From: JAWLBW01 sp041687475
GTDB lineage: Bacteria > J088 > JAWLBW01
Length of the DNA: 6,777 bases
Direction of reading: 5' to 3'
Assembly: GCA_041687475.1 (NCBI GenBank)
Contig: JAWLBW010000258.1
Coordinates: forward strand, 1-6,777
Shown: positions 1 through 5,223 of the stretch, in pieces
Position numbering within the stretch: the first letter of the stretch is position 1
Layout: every line of letters starts with the position of its first letter
Translations under genes and position numbers: made by a program
The notes under the pieces: generated by a model
Database searches by the model: none
What the model was told of the DNA's origin: nothing
The model's input: only the letters and a program-made list of their open reading frames with translations

Positions 1-54
1 ACGGTTTCTGCTCTATACACCGGCGACAACCTCTTTTTCCCGAAAAGGTGACAT

Positions 55-675
55 ATGCACAAGCTTCTCAAGAAGAAAGACGGCTTCACGCTCATCGAGC
101 TGATGATTGTGGTCGTTATTATCGGTATTCTCGCCGCCATCGCCATTCCGAACTTCCTTCGCTACCAGCTGAAGTCGCGTTCGGGCGAAGCCCCCATCAA
201 CCTGAAGGGCGCCTTCACCGCTTCGGTCGCTTTCGGCGGCAAGTACAACAACTACGGCCTGGCCGACCCGTATCCCACCACGTTCGACGCCTCGGGCAAG
301 ACGATTTGGGATCGCGCCGCCGCCGACGCCCAGGGCTTCACCTCCATCGGCTTCAGCCCGCAGGGCAGCGTTCGCTTCACCTATGTCATCAACGAAGCCA
401 CCGTCGGCCGTCCGACCGGTGACGTGAGCGCTCAGACCAACACCGCCGTTACCACCTTCGACACCGATGCCACCAGCGACACCTATGGTCTGCCGACCGC
501 CGGTATCGTTGCCAGCACCGCCGGCGCCGACGACATCATGATCGCCGCCTCGTCCGACCTCGACAACGACACGCTCTTCCAGGCCATTTCGCAGACCGAC
601 GAAGACTCGAACGTTGTTGCCTACACCTTCGACAACGCCGGTGAAATCGTCGTGTCGGGTGAATCGCTGTTCTAA
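55..675 (+). CDS. pilA: Type IVa major pilin candidate (PilA-like prepilin)
   Basis: Encodes a 206-residue prepilin, the building block of the type IV pilus fibre. Seen: a short basic leader (MHKLLKKKDG, K3, K6-K8), a prepilin peptidase site G10|F11, mature E5 (residue 15), and the hydrophobic helix FTLIELMIVVVIIGILAA followed by IPNF. The mature protein would be 196 residues. The globular domain has no cysteine, so the classical disulfide-closed D-region is absent. An acidic loop SDLDNDTLFQ (167-176) lies near the C-terminus, which ends in SGESLF. Start: ATG 55 has the ribosome site AAGGTG at 45-50 with a 4-base gap. A strong terminator follows the stop. Known: pilins of this style are exported, cleaved by PilD and assembled from the inner membrane, and their genes are usually driven by PilR and sigma54. 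Bases 1-54 hold only a leader with no visible promoter. Major rather than minor status is inferred from the basic leader and the gene's own terminator. Confidence 0.93.
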   Translation: MHKLLKKKDGFTLIELMIVVVIIGILAAIAIPNFLRYQLKSRSGEAPINLKGAFTASVAFGGKYNNYGLADPYPTTFDASGKTIWDRAAADAQGFTSIGFSPQGSVRFTYVINEATVGRPTGDVSAQTNTAVTTFDTDATSDTYGLPTAGIVASTAGADDIMIAASSDLDNDTLFQAISQTDEDSNVVAYTFDNAGEIVVSGESLF

Positions 676-695
676 GAACAAACGACCCCGTTTTC

Positions 696-725
696 AAGGA
701 GCAGGCACGCCTGCTCCTTTTTTTT
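696..725 (+). terminator. Strong intrinsic terminator after the first pilin gene
   Basis: A perfect 11-bp stem, AAGGAGCAGGC (696-706) pairing with GCCTGCTCCTT (709-719), leaves a 2-base gap, so the innermost pairs probably open into a small loop. It is followed by eight consecutive T (718-725), two of which belong to the stem. It begins 20 bases after the pilin stop and ends 4 bases before the ATPase start codon at 730. It should terminate most pilin transcripts and leave a read-through fraction for the transporter genes. The 5' arm contains AAGGAG, a good Shine-Dalgarno sequence, but it is buried in the stem and about 28 bases from ATG 730. Confidence 0.9.
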
Positions 726-729
726 GACC

Positions 730-1617
730 ATGCTGGCAAAAATCGAACAACTGACGAAAGAGTACACGGTAGGCTTCGGTAAGAAAGTCACGGCCGTGCG
801 CGATGTTTCCTACGGCATTCCGGCCGGTTCGCTGACCGGCATTGTCGGTCCCAACGGATCGGGCAAGAGCACCTCGCTGAAGGCCCTGCTCGGCCTCATC
901 AAGCCGACCTCGGGCAGCGTTTCCCTGTTCGGCGCCAGGCCGCAACAGGCTTCCGTTTTTCAGCGCATCGGCTACCTGCCTGAAAACGTGGCCCTCAGCG
1001 ACACGCTGAAAAGTCGTGAAATTCTCGGATATTATGCGCAGATGCACGGTATGCGGGGGGGCGCGGCCCGCGCGCGTATCGATCAGCTTCTCGAGCAGGT
1101 CGGCCTGGCCGAGCATACCCGAAAAACCGTGCGGCAGTACTCCAAGGGCATGATGCAACGCCTCGCCCTTGCGGCCGCTCTGGTGCACGACCCCGAACTC
1201 GTGATTCTCGACGAACCCATGTCGGGGCTCGACCCCATCGGCCGCCGCTTCGTAAGCGATCTCCTTGCCGAGCAGCACAGGGCCGGAAAGACCATTTGCT
1301 TTTCATCTCATATCCTTCACGACATCGAAGTTCTCTGCGACCGTCTTGTCGTTATCTATAAGGGAAAACTCGTCTTCGAAGGGGCCAAGGAAGACTTCGC
1401 CCATCGGTCGATGCAATTCAGGGTAGTCTTCGCCGCAACCACCCCTCCGGACGTGAACGGCGCCTCGGCGCTGGGTCCGAATACCTGGGAACTCGCCGGT
1501 ACGTATGACGAGTGTCTTACAGAACTCGCGCACCTGCGTGCTGCGGGTTACCAGATTATCGAATTCGGTCGTAAGGGAACGCTTGAGTCATCGTTCTTCG
1601 AGCTTGTAGGTTCATGA
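730..1617 (+). CDS. pilH: ABC transporter ATP-binding protein, PilH-like
   Basis: A 295-residue cytoplasmic ATPase that would energise the membrane partner encoded next. Seen: Walker A GPNGSGKST (40-48), the IGYLPEN segment at the Q-loop position (80-86), signature YSKGMMQ (137-143), Walker B LVILDEP (157-163), D-loop SGLD (165-168) and switch histidine H194 in FSSHILHD. About 80 residues follow the nucleotide-binding domain, as in CcmA/NosF-type (COG1131) exporters. Start: an in-frame TTG at 724 also exists, but ATG 730 gives the usual MLAKIEQL beginning. Neither has a good Shine-Dalgarno sequence, because a terminator ends at 725. The stop overlaps the permease start (ATGA), so the two are probably translationally coupled. 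Known: Myxococcus pilGHI lies next to pilA, PilH is its ABC ATPase, and the system is required for pilus assembly. The ABC ATPase assignment is certain; the pilH symbol is inferred from context. Confidence 0.88.
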   Translation: MLAKIEQLTKEYTVGFGKKVTAVRDVSYGIPAGSLTGIVGPNGSGKSTSLKALLGLIKPTSGSVSLFGARPQQASVFQRIGYLPENVALSDTLKSREILGYYAQMHGMRGGAARARIDQLLEQVGLAEHTRKTVRQYSKGMMQRLALAAALVHDPELVILDEPMSGLDPIGRRFVSDLLAEQHRAGKTICFSSHILHDIEVLCDRLVVIYKGKLVFEGAKEDFAHRSMQFRVVFAATTPPDVNGASALGPNTWELAGTYDECLTELAHLRAAGYQIIEFGRKGTLESSFFELVGS

Positions 1618-2378
1618 TGTGGCCACTGGCAAAATATACGTTCCTGGAAAGCATTCGTGATCGTATCTACCTCGGATTCTTTACCGGACTGGTGGTTCTG
1701 AATCTTCTCTTCCTCGCGGTGGGCTCATCGCCCTGGGGGTTGACCAATCACATTGTCGAGCGCCTCGGATGGCTTGCCGTCGACGTGATGCTGAGCCTGC
1801 TCACGGCTATTTATGCCGTGAACAACCTTAACCGCGAACGTGAGCGCAAGATTCTTTACGGCCACCTGACACTGCCCCTCGGCAGGTCTCGCTACCTTCT
1901 GGGCAAGGCGCTGGGCATAACGATGTCTCTCACGCTCCTTGCGTTCGTCGGCGCCACGGTCATCATCGTGGGCGATTGGTATCTGACCGCCGTCGAGAGC
2001 GTACCGTTTCACATGTACTGGATGGTGCCTTCGGTCATGCTCAAGTGCATGATCCTTCTCGGATACGCCATTCTGCTGACCCAGCTTTCCTCCAGCGCCC
2101 TTACGGCAACCCTTTTCACGCTCGGGCTTTATCTCATCAGCAACGGCGCCGAAGAGCTGCTCGGCCTGGCAGCCAACCTCTCGGGCCTGAGCCGAACTCT
2201 TGTCGAGGGCGTGTACTACCTGATTCCCAATCTGCAGCTCGTCGACTTCGAGCAGGCCTCCCTGTACGCCGGCGGCGTTACGCCCGAAAGGCTGGGGCTC
2301 GGGCTTGGTTACGCCGCTGCCTATGTCACTGCCACGTTGGTGCTTGCATGCTTGGTGTTTGGGCGAAAAGACTTGTAA
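1614..2378 (+). CDS. pilI: ABC-2 type permease, PilI-like
   Basis: A 254-residue inner-membrane protein, the likely channel partner of the upstream ATPase. Seen: about six hydrophobic segments, roughly residues 17-37, 52-72, 98-121, 139-157, 160-176 and 227-250. A basic cytoplasmic stretch with RERERK (74-79) and LPLGRSRYLLGK (87-98) follows helix 2, which is the usual ABC-2 layout at the coupling region. YYLIPNLQLVDF (201-212) lies in the long loop before the last helix, as in related permeases. Start: ATGATG offers ATG 1614 (4-bp overlap with the ATPase) or ATG 1617; the sequence does not decide between them. Its last 31 bp overlap the next gene. Known: Myxococcus PilI is a six-helix partner of PilH. 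The transported substrate is unknown, and orthology is inferred from position. Confidence 0.85.
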   Translation: MMWPLAKYTFLESIRDRIYLGFFTGLVVLNLLFLAVGSSPWGLTNHIVERLGWLAVDVMLSLLTAIYAVNNLNRERERKILYGHLTLPLGRSRYLLGKALGITMSLTLLAFVGATVIIVGDWYLTAVESVPFHMYWMVPSVMLKCMILLGYAILLTQLSSSALTATLFTLGLYLISNGAEELLGLAANLSGLSRTLVEGVYYLIPNLQLVDFEQASLYAGGVTPERLGLGLGYAAAYVTATLVLACLVFGRKDL

Positions 2379-3199
2379 GCCTGGTAGCGCTGACAGCCAG
2401 CGCGGCAGGCGCCGTCGCCACTGAAGGCGGGTTACGACAGAGTCGGGAAGCCGCACAGGAGCGCCTGACGCCACCCGCGCCTATACTGCGCCACTTCACC
2501 TTCGGGCACCGGCGTGGCGTAAGTGCCTTGCTCTGGGTACAGACGCTTGCATGGTACGGCGGCGAAGCCATCAAGCTCCAAGGCAAACAATTTGCAGATC
2601 CTGACAAACTACGTCACACGAAACGGCAGATCGACCTCATCATTGAGCTTGATCCTCAGTTTTCCGATCCCTATCTCTTTGCAGGCATGTTGTTTGCCTA
2701 CGACGGGAAAGCCCCTCTACTGGGCATCAGCTATCTCGAAAAAGGCGTTGAACAATTTCCCGACAATTACCGCTTTGCCTTCTACGCAGGGGCGCTGTAC
2801 ATGCACCTGCTGCGTGACGATGCCAAGGCGAGCGACCTGTTCCTGAAAGCCAGTCGTCTGCCCGAAGCACCTGTCTACCTTGCGGGTCTGGCAAGCGACC
2901 TGAAAAGAAGAGAGTCTGGCACGGAAACTGCATTACAGACATTACAAGCGCTGCTTCGGGAAAATTTGCCCGAAGAAACTGCAGTTTTGATAAGGGCCGA
3001 AGTGACAACACTGCGGGCGGTTTACGAAACCGAGAAAGCTCTCGACGCATACAAGCGACGTTTCGGACCGCCTGCAAGTCTCGAAGATCTGGTCAAGACC
3101 GGCTACCTCAACCAACTTCCGGTAGACGCAGCGGGAGATCCGCTTCAGCTGACGGCAGAAGGTAAGATCAGGGCACGGGGGCAGGCCCGAGACTACTAG
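2348..3199 (+). CDS. Secreted TPR-like protein of the pilus ABC transporter operon
   Basis: A 283-residue protein of unproven function. Seen: an N-terminal signal peptide (basic K7-R8, hydrophobic core 9-20, probable signal peptidase I site AVA|TE after residue 24), no lipobox, no cysteine. A segment GHRRGVSALLWVQTLAWYGGE (53-73) precedes two or three TPR-like helical pairs at roughly 93-206, with LDPQFSDPYLFAG, FPDNYRFAFYAGALY and LPEAPVYLAGLASDL marking repeat turns. The C-terminus (235-266) reads FGPPASLEDLVKTGYL then LPVDAAGDPL, like the end of GspG-type pseudopilins. Start: the reading frame is open well upstream, but ATG 2348 is the only in-frame start giving a signal peptide; GGTG at 2339-2342 serves as ribosome site. 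It overlaps the permease by 31 bp. It may be the third component of the transporter, in the position of Myxococcus PilG, but that is context only. An alternative is a scaffold for pilin assembly. Confidence 0.8.
   Translation: MLGVWAKRLVSLVALTASAAGAVATEGGLRQSREAAQERLTPPAPILRHFTFGHRRGVSALLWVQTLAWYGGEAIKLQGKQFADPDKLRHTKRQIDLIIELDPQFSDPYLFAGMLFAYDGKAPLLGISYLEKGVEQFPDNYRFAFYAGALYMHLLRDDAKASDLFLKASRLPEAPVYLAGLASDLKRRESGTETALQTLQALLRENLPEETAVLIRAEVTTLRAVYETEKALDAYKRRFGPPASLEDLVKTGYLNQLPVDAAGDPLQLTAEGKIRARGQARDY
2917..2932 (+). promoter_or_regulatory. Probable sigma54 (-24/-12) promoter for the second pilin gene
   Basis: TGGCACGGAAACTGCA matches the sigma54 consensus TGGCACG-N4-TTGCW at 11 of 12 defined positions, the only change being C for the first T of the -12 box. 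GG (2918-2919) and GC (2930-2931) are exactly 12 bases apart, as required. It lies inside the TPR gene, reads on the plus strand, and would start RNA near 2943, about 267 bases before ATG 3210. The nearby PilR-like activator carries the sigma54-contact loop, which makes the site plausible. It is embedded in coding sequence, so a chance match is possible. Confidence 0.6.
2954..2987 (+). repeat. Hairpin plus perfect palindrome just downstream of the sigma54-like site
   Basis: CTTCGGG (2954-2960) and CCCGAAG (2969-2975) can form a 7-bp stem with an 8-base AT-rich loop. Directly next to it AAACTGCAGTTT (2976-2987) is a perfect 12-bp palindrome. GAAACTGCA occurs twice, at 2924-2932 (the -12 box) and 2975-2983. 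CATTACA occurs twice, at 2931-2937 and 2940-2946. All are within the TPR coding region, so some of this may be coincidence. If the predicted promoter works, the hairpin would lie within the first 35 bases of its RNA. Confidence 0.45.
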
Positions 3200-3209
3200 A
3201 GGGCTTCTC

Positions 3210-3809
3210 ATGGAAAGCAAATGGCAGGACGGACAAGAGGGATTTACGCTGATAGAACTGATGATCGTTGTCGTGATCATCGGAATTCTGGCGGCCATCG
3301 CAATTCCTAATTTTCAGAGATATCAGTTGAAGACCCGCTCAAGTGAAGGGCCTATCAACCTGAAAACGATTCTCACCGCTGAGGCCGCCTTCGCCAATAA
3401 GTTCAATGGCTACGGACTCGCGGCGCCCTATCCGACGACTTTCGATTCGGCCGGGCTTTCGACCTGGGTAGTCGCAGACTCGGGCGGCTTTTCGCTCATC
3501 GGCTATCGCGCCCAGGGTAAGGTTCGCTTTACCTATACGGTAGCCCCCGTGACCGAGGGCCATCCTGATTCGGCGGGTGTGGCCGGTTATACCGTTACCG
3601 ACATAACCTTCGACCTCGCCAACGGTCTTCCGGTCGACGACGATGGTTACGTGCGGGCAACCCCCGGCGTGGCCCAGATTATCGTTGCGGCCTCGGCCGA
3701 TCTGGACGGAGACGGGGGCTTCCAGGCCTTCTCCATGACGGATGAAGATACGTCGGTTCGCCCCTTCACCAATGCATTGGGTGAAGTCTCGGGTGAGAGC
3801 TGGTTCTAA
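3210..3809 (+). CDS. Second type IV pilin (paralogue of the upstream pilin)
   Basis: A 199-residue prepilin closely related to the protein at 55-675. Seen: leader MESKWQDGQEG cut at G11|F12, mature E5 (residue 16), a pilin helix identical to its paralogue for 24 residues (FTLIEL to IPNF), shared RYQLK, PINLK, YGLA, PYPTTFD and VRFTY blocks, acidic loop ADLDGDGGFQ (163-172) and end SGESWF. There are no cysteines. Mature length is 188. Oddly, the leader is acidic overall (E2, D7, E10 against K4), whereas type IVa leaders are normally basic. Start: ATG 3210 follows AGAGGG (3198-3203) by 6 bases, and the TPR stop is only 10 bases upstream. It can be made from the transporter operon or from the internal sigma54-like promoter. 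It may be a minor pilin, an alternative major pilin, or a client of the transporter; the sequence does not decide. Confidence 0.92.
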   Translation: MESKWQDGQEGFTLIELMIVVVIIGILAAIAIPNFQRYQLKTRSSEGPINLKTILTAEAAFANKFNGYGLAAPYPTTFDSAGLSTWVVADSGGFSLIGYRAQGKVRFTYTVAPVTEGHPDSAGVAGYTVTDITFDLANGLPVDDDGYVRATPGVAQIIVAASADLDGDGGFQAFSMTDEDTSVRPFTNALGEVSGESWF

Positions 3810-3816
3810 GGCATTG

Positions 3817-3832
3817 CGGGTTTAAAAACCCG
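3817..3832. terminator. Hairpin between convergent genes, weak bidirectional terminator candidate
   Basis: CGGGTTT (3817-3823) pairs with AAACCCG (3826-3832), a perfect 7-bp stem with a 2-base gap, placed 7 bases after the second pilin's stop. There is no T-run after it on either strand, so intrinsic termination would be weak. It may stall polymerase, protect 3' ends or work with Rho. Its position in the short convergent spacer is what supports a termination role. Confidence 0.5.
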
Positions 3833-3837
3833 GCACG

Positions 3838-3853
3838 GACGCCCCCGCGCGTC
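3838..3853. terminator. Second small GC-rich hairpin in the convergent spacer
   Basis: GACGC (3838-3842) pairs with GCGTC (3849-3853) around a 6-base C-rich loop. It lies 2 bases beyond the PilR stop codon on the minus strand and 5 bases from the neighbouring hairpin. The minus-strand RNA would pass through this stem and then the 3817-3832 stem. The stem is short and lacks a T-run, so the call is tentative. Confidence 0.3.
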
Positions 3854-3855
3854 AC

Positions 3856-5223
3856 TCACTTCAAGCCGAATTTATCGACCTTATACCGGAACTGCCGGAA
3901 GCTCATGCCCAGCAGCTCGGCGGCCTTGGTCTTCGAGCCTCCCGACAATTCCAGGGCGCGCAGCAGGTAGTGCTTTTCGATGGCCTCGACGAAGGCCTCG
4001 AGGTCCATGCCCGCTTCATCGAGCTGGGGTAGCCCGCCTGCCATGGCAAGTTGCCGTCCGGCTACGTGATCGGGAAGGACGTCGGCCTGAATTTCGCCCT
4101 CGGGCGTAAGCGCGACCGCGCGTTCCACGATATTCGCCAGTTCACGCACATTGCCGGGAAAACGATACTGCTGCAGGTAACGCAGAGCCTCGTCGCTGAA
4201 GCCGGGCAGACTTCGCCCCATGTCGGCGTTGTTCTTCTGCAGGAAGTGGTGGGCCAGCAGGGGAATGTCTTCGGGCCGTTCGCGCAGCGGCGGCAGGGCC
4301 AGGTGCAGCACGTTCAGCCGGAAGTACAGATCCTCGCGGAACTCACCCGTCTCGACCGCCTTGTTGAGGTCGCGATTCGTGGCCGCCACCAGGCGTACGT
4401 CAATGACCCGGTCGTTGGTGTCGCCCACCCGGCGCACCTTGCGTTCCTGCAGTACACGCAGCAACTTGACCTGCATGGACAGCGGCAGCTCGCCGATTTC
4501 GTCGAGAAAAAGCGTTCCCCCATTGGCAGCCTCGAATAGACCCTCTCGATCCGATGTGGCGCCGGTGAATGCTCCCTTCCGGTAACCGAACAGCTCACTC
4601 TCAATCAGGTTTTCAGGCAGGGCCCCGCAGTTTACCGCCACGAACGGCTTGTTCTTGCGAACGCTGTGCTCGTGCAAAGCCCGGGCAATGACTTCCTTGC
4701 CCGTGCCGCTCTCGCCGGTAATAAGGACGTTCGAGGGCGTGTCCTTGATGCGGTCGACCAGATCGAAAACCTGCTGCATGGCGCGGCTTTTTCCCACGAT
4801 CTCGTGGTAGGCCTCGCGAAGACCAAGCTTGGCCTGAAGTTGCAGATTCTCGTCGCGCAACGATTTCTTTTCCAGGGCCTTGCTGACAAGCTCCTTGAAC
4901 TCGTCGACGTTGAACGGCTTGGTCACGTAGTCGTACGCGCCCAGCTTCATGGCCTCGACCGCGTTTTCGGTCGTGGCATAGGCCGTCATCATGATGAACT
5001 CGGTGGTCGGCGACTGCTCCTTGACGCGCCGAAGAAGGTCGATACCCGAGTCCTGCTTGATACGCAGGTCCGATACCACCAGGTCGAAGTCGCCCAACTG
5101 CAGCGCAGCCAGCGCCTCGGTCGTAGTCGTGGCCCCGCCTACGTCATGGCCGACCTTTTTGAGCATGATCCGAATGAAGTCGACCATGCTTCGCTCATCA
5201 TCAACAATCAGAATGCGACTCAT
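3856..5223 (-). CDS. pilR: PilR-like sigma54-dependent response regulator
   Basis: A full-length 455-residue NtrC-family transcription activator. Seen, in order: receiver domain (1-120) with acidic D8-D9, phosphoacceptor D52, T80 and K102; AAA+ domain (about 141-375) with Walker A GESGTGKE (170-177), sigma54-contact loop GAFTGA (217-222), Walker B GTLFLDE (236-242) and arginine-finger region REDLYFRLN (297-304); Fis-type DNA-binding domain (about 413-453) ending SFRQFRYKVDKFG, the form typical of PilR. All catalytic positions are intact. Start ATG 5223-5221 overlaps the kinase stop (ATGA, 4 bp), so the pair is co-translated, and only a weak AGG lies upstream. Known: phosphorylated PilR drives pilA transcription with RNA polymerase-sigma54. 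Likely targets here are the unseen promoter of the first pilin and the element at 2917. The assignment to PilR rather than another NtrC-type regulator rests on the kinase partner and the adjoining pilin genes. Confidence 0.92.
   Translation of the reverse strand: MSRILIVDDERSMVDFIRIMLKKVGHDVGGATTTTEALAALQLGDFDLVVSDLRIKQDSGIDLLRRVKEQSPTTEFIMMTAYATTENAVEAMKLGAYDYVTKPFNVDEFKELVSKALEKKSLRDENLQLQAKLGLREAYHEIVGKSRAMQQVFDLVDRIKDTPSNVLITGESGTGKEVIARALHEHSVRKNKPFVAVNCGALPENLIESELFGYRKGAFTGATSDREGLFEAANGGTLFLDEIGELPLSMQVKLLRVLQERKVRRVGDTNDRVIDVRLVAATNRDLNKAVETGEFREDLYFRLNVLHLALPPLRERPEDIPLLAHHFLQKNNADMGRSLPGFSDEALRYLQQYRFPGNVRELANIVERAVALTPEGEIQADVLPDHVAGRQLAMAGGLPQLDEAGMDLEAFVEAIEKHYLLRALELSGGSKTKAAELLGMSFRQFRYKVDKFGLK

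Noticed and set aside
1..54. Promoter of the first pilin in the leader before ATG 55.
   Set aside because: No -24/-12 or -35/-10 pair can be seen in these 54 bases. The promoter is presumably upstream of the window.
13..681. Gly- and Val-rich open frame antisense to the first pilin.
   Set aside because: It is a compositional shadow of the Ala/Thr/Asp-rich pilin codons and has no supporting signals.
724..729. TTG at 724 as the start of the ATPase gene.
   Set aside because: It lies in the terminator's T-run, has no ribosome site and adds only two residues. ATG 730 gives the usual family N-terminus.
967..990. Glutamate (LPEN) in place of glutamine at the ATPase Q-loop as a sign of inactivity.
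   Set aside because: The IGYLPE form is common in CcmA/NosF-type exporters, and all other catalytic motifs are intact.
1976..2347. Upstream extension of the TPR reading frame to an ATG at 1976.
   Set aside because: It would overlap the permease by about 400 bases, its translation is rich in Arg, Cys and His like an out-of-frame shadow, and it would bury the signal peptide.
1725..2474. Open frame of 249 codons antisense to the permease.
   Set aside because: It is low in hydrophobic structure, rich in Gln, Arg and His, spans a real gene boundary, and has no domain. It is a shadow of the permease.
2887..2903. Second sigma54-like site starting TGGCAAGCGACCTGA in the TPR gene.
   Set aside because: It lacks the -24 C and the essential -12 GC (it has GA), so it is much weaker than the site at 2917.
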